DNA of 50,658 bases, taken from Hydrogenophaga sp. A37 (GTDB lineage Bacteria > Pseudomonadota > Gammaproteobacteria > Burkholderiales > Burkholderiaceae_C). Below the pieces are notes generated by a model, which was given only the letters and a program-made list of their open reading frames with translations, had not been told where the DNA came from and did no database searches. Each line of letters begins with the position of its first letter. The first letter of the stretch is position 1. This document shows, piece after piece, positions 1 to 6,887 of the stretch. The translations under genes and the position numbers were made by a program. The stretch is from assembly GCF_002001205.1 (NCBI RefSeq), contig NZ_MUNZ01000112.1, positions 1-50,658 on the forward strand. The letters are read 5' to 3'.

Positions 1-127
1 GTTGCTGGTGGCACTCCCGCGGGCCAGGACTGTCGATGACTACGAGGCCTTGCTGCCCTGGCGCATCACTGCGCTCAAGATCTGAACTGCGGGACAGCGC
101 AAGGGGTGCGGTCTATTGACCGCTTAC
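1..127 (+). mobile_element. Right end of an IS66-family insertion sequence (partial)
   Basis: The last bases, read inward from position 127 on the minus strand, are GTAAGCGGTCAATAGACCGC. The GTAAGC start is characteristic of IS66-family terminal inverted repeats. Just inside lies the 3' end of an open frame (2-85) that fits a transposase C-terminus. The flanking gene on the other side is cut off exactly at position 127/128. The left part of the element is outside the window, so the other inverted repeat and the 8-bp target duplication (expected copy: 128-135, TTTAAGGT) cannot be checked. Family assignment rests on the terminus and the short C-terminal tail only. Confidence 0.65.
2..85 (+). 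CDS. C-terminal fragment of IS66-type transposase (TnpC-like), partial
   Basis: An open frame enters from the left edge and ends at TGA 83-85, giving 27 residues with the tail DDYEALLPWRIT. IS66 TnpC transposases commonly end in a similar EALLPW or ELLPW block, and the stop lies about 40 bp inside the presumed IS66 terminus, which is the usual arrangement. The catalytic part is outside the window. The fragment is short, so identification leans on context. Confidence 0.5.
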   Translation: MLVALPRARTVDDYEALLPWRITALKI

Positions 128-155
128 TTTAAGGTCGCAATTTGCGACCTTAAAG
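127..155. repeat. 14-bp perfect inverted repeat at the IS66/ORF6N junction
   Basis: CTTTAAGGTCGCAA (127-140), one spacer base (141), then TTGCGACCTTAAAG (142-155). All but the first base belongs to the ORF6N coding sequence. The IS end abuts the palindrome, so it may have been a preferred insertion site; it may also form a hairpin in read-through RNA. Confidence 0.7.
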
Positions 156-369
156 AATCGGACTCATCGGCTGTGAGCTGAAACATGAAGTCCGCCGGAA
201 ACCGGGCGGTGTTGCGCTTGACGGCTTCGTTGAAGCGCTTGGTTTCCACGCCGTACAGCGCGGCCAGGTCGCTGTCCAGAATCACCCGCTGGTCGCGCAG
301 CGTGGCGATGCTCAGCGAAATACTCTCCACCGCCGCAGGGGTGGTCAATGGCGATGAGGGCGCGCTCAA
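128..369 (-). pseudogene. ORF6N-domain protein, 5' fragment cut by IS66 insertion
   Basis: From a TTG at 369 the frame encodes about 80 residues matching the start of ORF6N (KilA-N-related) proteins. The diagnostic stretch is LRDQRVILDSDLAALYGVE followed by KRFNEAVKRN, FPADFMFQLT and LRSQIATLK. Such proteins are normally 150-300 residues and continue after SQIAT. Here the reading runs into the IS66 terminus: the last Lys codon takes its G from the IS, and the TAA stop (124-126) is bases 2-4 of the IS end. ORF6N proteins are typical of prophages and mobile DNA and often DNA-binding; the exact role is unknown. I consider the gene broken. Confidence 0.75.
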
Positions 370-492
370 TCAGTGCGCCTCTGCGGCCAGCAGGGCAGTG
401 AGCGCTCGATGGCGAATAGGACGCCCGGTGCCGCGTTCACCAGCTTCGCAGGCCCTGCGTGGCAAGATGCTTCCCTCTTGAAAGGATCTCCC

Positions 493-717
493 ATGGGCAT
501 CGCAAAAATTCTCGGCATCGTCCTCATCGCCGCTGGCGCGCTGGGCCTGCTGTTCGGCGACTTCAGCTTCAACAAGGCCAGCCACGAGCTCAAGCTCGGG
601 CCGCTGGAACTCTCGGTCACCGAAAAGCAGACGGTGCCGGTGCCCACCTGGGCCAGCTTGGCTGCCATCGCTGCGGGCGTGGGGTTGCTGGTGTTTGGGG
701 GTAGCAAGAAGGGGTGA
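493..717 (+). CDS. Small inner-membrane protein, unknown function
   Basis: 74 residues starting at ATG 493, with a purine-rich ribosome site (AAAGGA) about 8 bases upstream; a longer in-frame start at 373 has no such site. The protein has a hydrophobic N-terminal helix (about residues 5-20), a polar middle with SHELKLGPLELSVTEKQT (about 27-44), a second hydrophobic helix (about 50-68), and ends in GGSKKG. This two-helix layout resembles short DUF-type membrane proteins of proteobacteria. No catalytic motif is visible. It stands alone between the broken ORF6N gene and the next membrane protein. Confidence 0.65.
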   Translation: MGIAKILGIVLIAAGALGLLFGDFSFNKASHELKLGPLELSVTEKQTVPVPTWASLAAIAAGVGLLVFGGSKKG

Positions 718-892
718 GGGCGCTTTCTGCGTTCGGGACAGAGCAGTTGGTTGCTAGGCTTTTCCCTCTCCCTCGTGCAGGAGGGGATTGAGGTAAGGGT
801 GGCGAAGGAGCCGTCGTCGCCTTCACTGAGTTATACGGCTTGTCCCACAGGTGCCCTGGAAAATACTGTGCTTCTGTTGCGAAGGAGTCCTC

Positions 893-1312
893 TTGATTAC
901 TGCTGCTTTCTCTTTGGCTGGTCTTGTCGTTGGAGCTGTATTGCAGTTTCTTTTCACGCGCCACCTCGACGACAAGAAGCATCAGCGCGACCTTCGAGCA
1001 AAGGCGTACGCTGACTATTTGCAGTGCGTAAGTGAGCATGCAAATCTTGGCCACCAAAAAGGCTCAATAGAAGGGAGGCAGCTGGGTTCAAAAACCGCAG
1101 ATGCCAAATGCAGAATCTCCCTCTACAGCGCTCCTGCGGTCATCACGGCGTTTGCAACATTCGAACGCTTGGGCGCAGCCATGAGTACCAATGAGCAGTG
1201 CGTTGCCTTTACCAACATGGTGGCGGCTATGCGCCACGACACACTTGGCAGTTCATCGGTAGATCAAGCGGACCTCGAAGCAATATTGCTGGGAGCGCGC
1301 CGTTCAAGATAG
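893..1312 (+). CDS. Hypothetical protein with one N-terminal membrane helix
   Basis: I place the start at TTG 893 because GAAGGAG lies at 881-887, ideal spacing; GTG 851 is an in-frame alternative without a ribosome site. The 139-residue product begins with a hydrophobic helix (ITAAFSLAGLVVGAVLQFLF, about residues 2-21), then a charged segment FTRHLDDKKHQRDLRAKAY, and a soluble helical region. The layout resembles small single-pass proteins found beside mobile DNA in proteobacteria. No enzyme motif is recognised. Base composition is less GC-rich than the flagellar genes, in keeping with an accessory origin. Confidence 0.6.
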   Translation: MITAAFSLAGLVVGAVLQFLFTRHLDDKKHQRDLRAKAYADYLQCVSEHANLGHQKGSIEGRQLGSKTADAKCRISLYSAPAVITAFATFERLGAAMSTNEQCVAFTNMVAAMRHDTLGSSSVDQADLEAILLGARRSR

Positions 1313-1385
1313 CCAGTGCGACAAACGGGCTATCGAAGAGCTGTCCTTCTTGTCGTCTGATTTGGTCAAAGGTTTGCTGGCCCTC

Positions 1386-1769
1386 ATGCAACTTCTCCAT
1401 CGCTTCGCTATTACGCTGTCGCTATTTGCAGTGTCCCTGGCAGCCTTCGCCGAACCCCTGCCCCCAGCCGCCAAAGCCGAAGTGACCGCGGTGCTGAACA
1501 GGCTGGAGGCTTCGGGTTGCGAGTTCAACCGCAATGACCGCTGGTACAGCGCAGCGCAGGCGCGCGCCCACCTGCAGCGCAAGCTGGATCACGTGGAGAG
1601 CAAAGAGGCGGTGAAGACCGCAGAGGGCTTCATCTACCTGGCAGCCAGCAAGAGCAGCGTCACCGGCGTGGCCTACCAGGTGCGGTGCAGCGGCCGGGCG
1701 CCGGTGCCCAGCGCGGCCTGGTTGTTGCAGCAGCTGGACGAGCTGCGCCGCGCGAAGCCGGGCGCTTGA
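1386..1769 (+). CDS. DUF5329 family secreted protein
   Basis: 127 residues from ATG 1386 (an upstream in-frame start at 1350 would bury the signal peptide). Residues 1-22 form a signal peptide ending in AAFAEP. The mature part carries the DUF5329 pattern: VLNRLEASGCEFNRN, WYSAAQARAHLQRKLDH, TAEGFIYLAASKSS, GVAYQVRC and VPSAAWLLQQLDEL. Two cysteines (in SGCEF and QVRC) could form a disulfide in the periplasm. The family's function is unknown. The next gene, a lipoprotein, starts 18 bp downstream and the two are probably co-transcribed. Confidence 0.8.
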   Translation: MQLLHRFAITLSLFAVSLAAFAEPLPPAAKAEVTAVLNRLEASGCEFNRNDRWYSAAQARAHLQRKLDHVESKEAVKTAEGFIYLAASKSSVTGVAYQVRCSGRAPVPSAAWLLQQLDELRRAKPGA

Positions 1770-1787
1770 GCGCCGGAGGACAGCACC

Positions 1788-2231
1788 ATGCCCCAGCTGG
1801 ATCGACGCCTTTTTCTTTCGCTGAGCCTGCCCTGTGTTTTGCCCTGGCTCACCGCCTGCAGCAAAGACGACCCGCAGGCCGCGCTCGAGGCCGCTGCGCA
1901 GCAGCTGCAGGACCACCTGGAGGCCAAGGACACGGGCGCGGTGTTCGACATGCTGGACCCGCAATTCCGCGCGAAAGACGAGTTCGACCGCGACTGGGCG
2001 CGCAAGACCATGGCGCTCATGTTCCTGCGCTACGCCAACGTCAAGGTGATTGCCGTCACGCGCAGCAGCCGCATCGACCCACCGGGTTCACCCATCGGCG
2101 TGACCGAGGCGCAGATCGTGGTGACGGGCGCGCAGGGGCTCATCCCCGAGCGGGCCTCGCCTTACACGGTGCAGCTGCGCTGGCAACGCGATGGTGACGA
2201 GTGGAAGCTGCGCGACCTGCAGTGGGAGTGA
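1788..2231 (+). CDS. Putative lipoprotein
   Basis: 147 residues. The N-terminus has charged residues, a hydrophobic stretch and a lipobox ending LTAC, so Cys 24 is predicted to be lipidated and the protein anchored in the envelope. The mature domain (AALEAAAQQLQDHLEAKD, then FDMLDPQFRAKDEFDRDWARKTM) and the C-terminal strands ending in WKLRDLQWE resemble the NTF2-like/SnoaL-type fold of other small lipoproteins. That fold call is inference. A GGAGG ribosome site lies 9 bp before the ATG. It follows the DUF5329 gene closely and is convergent with fliR. Confidence 0.7.
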   Translation: MPQLDRRLFLSLSLPCVLPWLTACSKDDPQAALEAAAQQLQDHLEAKDTGAVFDMLDPQFRAKDEFDRDWARKTMALMFLRYANVKVIAVTRSSRIDPPGSPIGVTEAQIVVTGAQGLIPERASPYTVQLRWQRDGDEWKLRDLQWE

Positions 2232-2260
2232 GGTGGTAGACCGAGCGCAGTCCCACCGGG

Positions 2261-2333
2261 GGCACCGCCGGGCCGGCTTTGCCGGACGGCCAGTGCCGCC
2301 CCCCTGGGGGGTCGCGCGCAGCGCGGCAGGGGG
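2261..2333 (-). repeat. Intergenic structured element, copy A (3' of fliR)
   Basis: On the minus strand, read from the fliR stop: a C-tract, a GC-rich variable hairpin, CCCCCCAGGGGGG, then a long stem with outer arms GGCACTGGCCG and CGGCGGTGCC around an inner CCGGC-AAA-GCCGG hairpin. It is the most diverged of eight copies in the window, but has the same polarity relative to its upstream gene and nearly the same length. Confidence 0.75.
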
Positions 2334-2339
2334 AGCTTG

Positions 2340-3107
2340 TCAACCACCGGTGAAGATTTCGGTCGCGAGTTTCATGAGCCCCACGATGGGGCCTTCGAGC
2401 AAGGGCAACGTGACCGCGATGCCGAGCAGGCCGGTGGTGAGCGTGAGCGGGAAGCCGATGGCGAAGGCGTTCATCTGCGGCGCGACGCGCGAGACGAAGC
2501 CGAGCACGATGTTGACGAAGAGCAGCATGCCGATCATGGGCAGCGCGATCCACAGCCCGTAGCGGAACACGACGGCGCCGAGCTCGTGCAGGCGCATGCG
2601 GTTGATCGACTCGAAGGCGCTGGCGCCGATGGGGAAGGTCTCGAAGCTCGACACCACGGCCTGCAGCACCATGAGGTGGCCGTTGAGGATGACGAAGAGC
2701 AGCATGGTGGTGTTGCCGAAGTAGCGGCCGACCGCGCTGGTCTGCTGGTTGGTCGAGGGGTCGAAGAAGCCGGCGTAGTTCAGGCCCATCTGCAGGCCGA
2801 TCACCTCGCCCGCCAGCTCGACCGCGGCGAACACGATGCGCACCGCCAGCCCGATGGCGATGCCGACCACCACCTGCTGCATCACGACCCCGAAGGCCTG
2901 TGAATCGTTCAGGCCGATCACCGGCTGCTCAGGCAAGCCCGCCTGCGCACAGATCGCCACCAGCATCGCCAACGCCACCCGGCTGCGCATCGGCACCGTG
3001 CGCGCAGAGAAGATCGGCGCACTCGAAAACACCGCCAGGATCCGCAGAAAAGGCCAGAACACCGGCGAGATGATCGCCATGAGGTCGGCCTCAGTGAACG
3101 AGATCAT
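2340..3107 (-). CDS. fliR: Flagellar export gate protein FliR
   Basis: 255 residues, the usual size. FliR is an inner-membrane component of the flagellar type III export gate, assembling with FliP and FliQ in the MS ring. The N-terminus (LMAIISPVFWPFLRILAVFS) and SARTVPMRSRVALAMLVA match the family, followed by several membrane helices and a conserved GLNYAGFFDP loop after LAGEVIGLQMG. It is the last gene of the minus-strand fliL-to-fliR operon, 16 bp after fliQ. A copy of the structured repeat begins just after its stop. Confidence 0.95.
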   Translation of the reverse strand: MISFTEADLMAIISPVFWPFLRILAVFSSAPIFSARTVPMRSRVALAMLVAICAQAGLPEQPVIGLNDSQAFGVVMQQVVVGIAIGLAVRIVFAAVELAGEVIGLQMGLNYAGFFDPSTNQQTSAVGRYFGNTTMLLFVILNGHLMVLQAVVSSFETFPIGASAFESINRMRLHELGAVVFRYGLWIALPMIGMLLFVNIVLGFVSRVAPQMNAFAIGFPLTLTTGLLGIAVTLPLLEGPIVGLMKLATEIFTGG

Positions 3108-3123
3108 GAGCGAGCGGGGGGCA

Positions 3124-3393
3124 TCAAATGGCGTGGTTCGGGATCGACATGATCGTGCTGCGGATGAAATCCACCAGCGTGTTCATCATCCATGGCCCTG
3201 CAATGGCAAACACCGCGATGGCCGCGATCAGCTTGGGCACGAACGACAGCGTGGCTTCGTGGATCTGCGTGATGGCCTGGAACAGGCTCACCAGCAGGCC
3301 CACCGCCAGCACCGCGCCGAGCACCGGGGCGGAGAGCATGAGCACGGTGTAGAGCGCGTTTTGCGCCATCGTGAGCGCGGCTTGGGAGTCCAT
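3124..3393 (-). CDS. fliQ: Flagellar export gate protein FliQ
   Basis: 89 residues with two long membrane helices, typical of FliQ. The family pattern is visible in LLVSLFQAITQIHEATLSF and FVPKLIAA. FliQ packs around the FliP-FliR core of the export gate and helps anchor FlhB. It sits between fliP (15 bp upstream) and fliR (16 bp downstream) in the conserved order. Confidence 0.95.
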   Translation of the reverse strand: MDSQAALTMAQNALYTVLMLSAPVLGAVLAVGLLVSLFQAITQIHEATLSFVPKLIAAIAVFAIAGPWMMNTLVDFIRSTIMSIPNHAI

Positions 3394-3408
3394 GTCAGAG
3401 GTCCTTGT

Positions 3409-4182
3409 CTAGGTGGCGAAGCTGGCCGCCAGAGAACCGAGCAACAGGTTCCAGCCGTCCGCCAGCACAAACAGCATCAGCTTGAACGGCAGCGCCACCA
3501 GCACCGGCGACAGCATCATCATCCCCAGCGACATCAGCACGCTGGCGACCACCATGTCGATCACCAGGAAGGGGATGAAGATCATGAAGCCGATCTGGAA
3601 CGCGGTCTTGAGTTCGCTGGTGACGAAGGCCGGCACGATCACACGGAACGGCGCGGTCTCGGCGGTCACGTCTTGCGGCAGCTTGGCGAGGCGGGCGAAG
3701 AGCTCGAAGTCGCTCTGGCGCGTCTGCTTGAGCATGAAGGCGCGCATGGGGCTCTGGCCGCGCTCCAGCGCCTGCTCGAAGCTGATCTGGTTGGCGGTGT
3801 AGGGCGCGTAGGCCTCGGTGTAGACCTTGTCCAGCGTGGGACCCATCACGAACAGCGTGAGGAACAGCGAGAGGCCGATGATCACCTGGTTGGGCGGCGC
3901 GGACTGCGTGCCCAGCGCCTGGCGCAGCAGCGAGAGCACGATGACGATGCGGGTGAAGCCCGTCATCAGCAGCAGCACCGCGGGCAGGAACGAGAGCGCG
4001 GTGAAAAACAGCAGGGTCTGGATCGGCACCGAGTAGCTGTTGCCGCCGGCGCCCTGGCCGACCATGATGGGCAGCGACGGGCCCGGAACGGCCTGTTGCG
4101 CCCAGGCGCTGCCGCCCAGCAGCATCAGCGCGATGAGCAGCAGGAGCGGGCGAACCGCCGAAGACATGTCACTGCGTCGCAT
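3409..4182 (-). CDS. fliP: Flagellar export gate protein FliP
   Basis: 257 residues when started at ATG 4182, which overlaps the end of fliO; ATG 4167 is a second plausible start. A cleavable-type signal sequence (PLLLLIALMLLGGSAWAQ) is followed by the FliP helices. Family stretches include FLPAVLLLMTGFTRIVIVLS, LRQALGTQSAPPNQVIIGL and the C-terminal VLVALPFKLMLFVLADGWNLL. FliP forms the pentameric core of the export gate in the inner membrane. The overlap with fliO suggests translational coupling. Confidence 0.95.
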   Translation of the reverse strand: MRRSDMSSAVRPLLLLIALMLLGGSAWAQQAVPGPSLPIMVGQGAGGNSYSVPIQTLLFFTALSFLPAVLLLMTGFTRIVIVLSLLRQALGTQSAPPNQVIIGLSLFLTLFVMGPTLDKVYTEAYAPYTANQISFEQALERGQSPMRAFMLKQTRQSDFELFARLAKLPQDVTAETAPFRVIVPAFVTSELKTAFQIGFMIFIPFLVIDMVVASVLMSLGMMMLSPVLVALPFKLMLFVLADGWNLLLGSLAASFAT

Positions 4183-4522
4183 GGGGGGCTTTCCGGAATT
4201 GGGCCAGCTTGGCAGCGAAGCCACCGAGGGGCAGGGCGGGCGGCGCGGGCTCGTCGGCGGGCGCCGGCATCGGCAGGCTGTGCAACGGGGTCACGCTGCC
4301 GGCCGACACGCCCAGCACCAGGCACACGCTGTTTTCACCCTGGCCCACCTGCACCGTGACCACCCGTTGCTGCGGCCCCAGCGCCAGCGTGCTGAGCACC
4401 TGCAACGCCGGGCCGGTCTGCCGGGCGGCGCCCGGCAGGTGGCGGCGGTAGCGTTGCAGCGCCCAGGCGATGCACACCATCACGATGAGCAGAACCAGGG
4501 CCGGAGCGGCGTTTTGCAACAT
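4169..4522 (-). CDS. fliO: Flagellar assembly protein FliO
   Basis: 117 residues: a short periplasmic N-terminus, one membrane helix (APALVLLIVMVCIAWALQ, about residues 7-24), then a basic cytoplasmic domain with LSTLALGPQQRVVTVQVG and VCLVLGVSAGSVTPLHSL, as in FliO. FliO helps assemble the FliP ring. The start at 4522 lacks a Shine-Dalgarno; the mRNA just upstream is a pyrimidine-rich CUUU tract (see the separate entry). It lies between fliN (with a repeat copy) and fliP. Confidence 0.9.
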   Translation of the reverse strand: MLQNAAPALVLLIVMVCIAWALQRYRRHLPGAARQTGPALQVLSTLALGPQQRVVTVQVGQGENSVCLVLGVSAGSVTPLHSLPMPAPADEPAPPALPLGGFAAKLAQFRKAPHATQ

Positions 4523-4594
4523 AAGAAAGAAAGTAAGAAAGAAAGAAAAAAGAGATCAAGAAAAGAAACAGAAGACCGAAAACCAAAGACGAAG
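4523..4594 (-). promoter_or_regulatory. Pyrimidine-rich leader with CTTT repeats before fliO
   Basis: On the minus (coding) strand the bases before the fliO ATG are almost all C and T, with short runs of the CTTT unit (4523-4553), and no purine ribosome site. Such tracts can bind ribosomal protein S1. The tetranucleotide runs are only 2-3 units each, too short to call phase variation. Confidence 0.45.
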
Positions 4595-4619
4595 CCGGCG
4601 AAAGTGCCTCCAACCCAGA

Positions 4620-4693
4620 GACACCGAGGAACCGGCTCCGCCGGGCCTCTGGTGTCGCCCCCTGGGGGGTGGCGCCGAAGGCGACGCGGGGGG
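4620..4693 (-). repeat. Intergenic structured element, copy B (3' of fliN)
   Basis: 74 nt starting directly after the fliN stop. Minus-strand order: CCCCCC, hairpin CGCC-TTC-GGCG, CCCCCCAGGGGGC, outer stem GACACCAGAGG with CCTCGGTGTC, inner hairpin CCGGC-GGA-GCCGG. The outer-stem sequence differs from other copies, but both arms change together. Confidence 0.85.
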
Positions 4694-5122
4694 TTAACTC
4701 TTGGACACCCGCCGCATGCGCTCCGATGGGGTGACGATGTCGGTCAGCCGGATGCCGAACTTGTCGTTCACCACCACCACCTCGCCTTGCGCGATCAGGT
4801 AGCCGTTGACCAGCACGTCCATGGGCTCACCGGCCAGCGCGTCCAGCTCGACGATGGAGCCTTGAGCGAGCTGCAGGATGTACTTGATCGGCACCTTGGT
4901 GCGGCCCAGCTCTACCGTCAGCTGCACCGGGATGTCCAGCACCATCTGGATGTCCTGCATGGCGTTGCCGCTGGTCGTGGCAGGCGTCGGGCGGTGGTCG
5001 TCGAAGGTCTGCGCGCTGTCGTGGGCGCCGCTGCCGGAGCTGGCGACGGCCTGCTCTTCCAGGGCTTGCGCCCAGTCGTCGGAGACGGAATCGTTCATGG
5101 TGTCGGGGGTCTCAGTTGACAT
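4694..5122 (-). CDS. fliN: Flagellar C-ring switch protein FliN
   Basis: 142 residues from ATG 5122, which overlaps the end of fliM by 11 bp. The N-terminal 55 residues are variable and acidic. The C-terminal SpoA domain (about 60-142) has the family pattern MVLDIPVQLTVELGRTKVPI, LAQGSIVELDALAGEPMDVL and GEVVVVNDKFGIRLTDIV. FliN forms the base of the C-ring with FliM and docks FliH/FliI. The order fliL-M-N-O-P-Q-R is canonical. Confidence 0.95.
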   Translation of the reverse strand: MSTETPDTMNDSVSDDWAQALEEQAVASSGSGAHDSAQTFDDHRPTPATTSGNAMQDIQMVLDIPVQLTVELGRTKVPIKYILQLAQGSIVELDALAGEPMDVLVNGYLIAQGEVVVVNDKFGIRLTDIVTPSERMRRVSKS

Positions 5123-6116
5123 AGGGTTCTCCCAGCCAGGTCTTCTCGGTGTCGCGCAGCTTGCGGTCGATGCGCAGCGCGTACTTTCCCTTGTGTGTGC
5201 CGTACTGGCACTCGAACAGCGGCACACCGTCCACGTGGGCCTTGATGGCGGGGTGGCGGTCCAGTTCAATGAAGTCGCCGACCTGCATCGCCAGGAGCTG
5301 CTCCACCGTGGCATCGGTCTGGGCCAGCTCGGCCACCATCGTGACCTCGGCCGCCTGGATCTCGTGGCTCAGCAGCTTGACCCAGCGGCGGTCGACCTCG
5401 ATGGCATCGCCCTGCACGCTGGAATAGAGCACGTCGCGGATGGGTTCCAGCGTGGCGTAGGGAATGCAGATGTGCAGCGCGCCGGTGATGTCGCCGATCT
5501 CCAGCGTGAAGCTGGTGGACACCACGATCTCGCTGGGTGTGGCGATGGTGGCGAACTGGGGTTGCATTTCCGACCGCTGGTAGGCCAGCTCGATCGGGTA
5601 CACGCCGCGCCAGGCTTTCTTGTATTCCTCGGCCACCACCTCGACCAGCCGGTCGATGACGCGTTGTTCGGTGGGCGAGAAGTCGCGCCCCTCGATGCGC
5701 GTGTGGAACTTGCCGTTGCCGCCGTACAGGCTGTCGATCACACCAAACAGCAGGGTGGGCTCGCACACCACCAGGCCGTTGCCGCGCAGTGGACGCACGG
5801 CCATGATGTTGAAGTTGGTGGGCACTGCCAATTCACGCAGGAAAGCGCTGTATTTCTGCACCTGCACCCCACCGACCGACACCTCCGGGCTGCGCCGGAT
5901 GAAGTTGAACAGTCCCAGCCGCAGGTTGCGTGAGAAACGCTCGTTGATGATCTCCATCGTGGGCATGCGCCCACGCACGATGCGCTCCTGGCTGGACAGG
6001 TTGTAGGTGCGAACGCCGTCGGTGGGGGCGACCTCCTTTTCCAGCTTCTGGCTCTCACCGGTGACACCCTCAAGCAGGGCATCGACCTCATCCTGGGACA
6101 GAAACGAATCAGCCAT
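5112..6116 (-). CDS. fliM: Flagellar motor switch protein FliM
   Basis: 334 residues, full length. The N-terminal peptide DSFLSQDEVDALLEGV is the CheY-phosphate binding segment. The middle CheC-like domain includes the GGNG loop (SLYGGNGKFHTRIEG) that contacts FliG, and the C-terminal SpoA domain binds FliN. FliM transmits the CheY signal to rotor direction; cheY and cheZ are encoded in this window. It overlaps fliN by 11 bp and lies 18 bp after fliL. Confidence 0.97.
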   Translation of the reverse strand: MADSFLSQDEVDALLEGVTGESQKLEKEVAPTDGVRTYNLSSQERIVRGRMPTMEIINERFSRNLRLGLFNFIRRSPEVSVGGVQVQKYSAFLRELAVPTNFNIMAVRPLRGNGLVVCEPTLLFGVIDSLYGGNGKFHTRIEGRDFSPTEQRVIDRLVEVVAEEYKKAWRGVYPIELAYQRSEMQPQFATIATPSEIVVSTSFTLEIGDITGALHICIPYATLEPIRDVLYSSVQGDAIEVDRRWVKLLSHEIQAAEVTMVAELAQTDATVEQLLAMQVGDFIELDRHPAIKAHVDGVPLFECQYGTHKGKYALRIDRKLRDTEKTWLGEPYVN

Positions 6117-6134
6117 GGCGTTGGGCCTCTGGAA

Positions 6135-6734
6135 TCACTGCACGATGAAGCTGGAAAACAGCACGCCCGAGACCGGGTTGGGGGTTGCGCGTTTGCGCTT
6201 GGCCTTCTTGCCCTTGGGGGCCGTCGCAGGTGCGGCGTTCGGGTCTTCGTACTCGTAGCCCATGACGCGCGAGATCTCGCCGATGATGGCCTGGGTCAGT
6301 GCTTCCTTGCCTTCGATGCCCAGCATGTCCTCGGCCGTGCGCTGAGAGACCAAGATCAGGATGCCGTTGCGGATGCTGGGCATGTAGGCCTTCATGTCTT
6401 CGGCAATCTGGGGGTCGGTCAACTGCAGCGTGATGCCCAGTTGCGCAAAGCGGTTGCCGCCCGGATCGGCCAGGTTGACCACCATGCTGTCCAGCGGCAG
6501 GAATGTGGGGGGATTTTTGGCGTCGTGCTTGGGCGCATGCTCGGTTTGCTCTTCCGTGGTGACGCCCTCTTCATCCTCGTCCTCGGCGTGGCTCTTCTGC
6601 ATCAGGAAGAAGGCCGCGCCCCCGCCCAGCAGGGCCAGCACCACCACGCCAATGATGATGAACAAGAGTTTTTTGCTCTTGGGTTTCGCCGGTGCTTCGG
6701 CAACGGTGGCAGCGGTGGCGGCGGCAGCGGACAT
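6135..6734 (-). CDS. fliL: Flagellar basal body-associated protein FliL
   Basis: 199 residues from ATG 6734, chosen for the GGAGAG ribosome site just upstream. It has a short cytoplasmic N-terminus rich in Ala and Lys, one membrane helix (KLLFIIIGVVVLALLGGGAA, about 22-41), an acidic linker (EDEDEEGVTTEEQ) and a periplasmic domain with FLPLDSMVVNLADPGGNRFA and LQLTDPQIAEDMKAYMPSIR. FliL rings surround the MotAB stator. The tail has an unusual Lys/Arg-rich insert (KGKKAKRKRA) before the conserved end. It is the first gene of its operon; a likely FlhDC box lies about 100 bp upstream. Confidence 0.93.
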   Translation of the reverse strand: MSAAAATAATVAEAPAKPKSKKLLFIIIGVVVLALLGGGAAFFLMQKSHAEDEDEEGVTTEEQTEHAPKHDAKNPPTFLPLDSMVVNLADPGGNRFAQLGITLQLTDPQIAEDMKAYMPSIRNGILILVSQRTAEDMLGIEGKEALTQAIIGEISRVMGYEYEDPNAAPATAPKGKKAKRKRATPNPVSGVLFSSFIVQ

Positions 6735-6828
6735 GAAATCTCTCCAGAAGATCGCCTGTTGGAGGGCGGTGCGCACCACGGAAGGCGGTGGGCTCTGGAG
6801 GAATTATTGAGCGCCACCCCCTGGCTTG

Positions 6829-6869
6829 TAGCCCGGAATAGCGCTGGAAAAGCCGCTTATTCGCGCGCC
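6829..6869 (-). promoter_or_regulatory. Candidate FlhD4C2 box upstream of fliL
   Basis: On the minus strand AATAAGCG (6861-6854), a 10-base spacer, then CGCTATT (6843-6837). This is an inverted pair like the enteric FlhDC consensus half-sites (AAATAGCG and its complement, spacer 10-12). It lies about 105 bp before the fliL start. FlhDC itself is encoded at 18.3-19.3 kb. Confidence 0.5.
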
Positions 6870-6887
6870 CTGAACGAGCGCCTTCGG

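Noticed and set aside
127..155. Inverted repeat as an intrinsic terminator
   Set aside because: It falls in ORF6N coding sequence next to an IS end, and no proper T-run follows; the match to the coding frame explains it.
720..892. Gap between two small genes as a possible small RNA or gene
   Set aside because: Only a loose CCCTCTCCCT/AGGAGGGGA inverted match was seen, without promoter or terminator, so nothing is called.
617..1057. Minus-strand frame of 146 codons
   Set aside because: It overlaps a membrane protein gene with a good ribosome site on the plus strand, and its sequence has no recognisable family or start signal.
2836..4359. Plus-strand frame of about 500 codons opposite fliR-fliQ-fliP-fliO
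   Set aside because: Rich in His, Arg, Gln and Glu without domain pattern; four well-conserved export-gate genes lie on the other strand.
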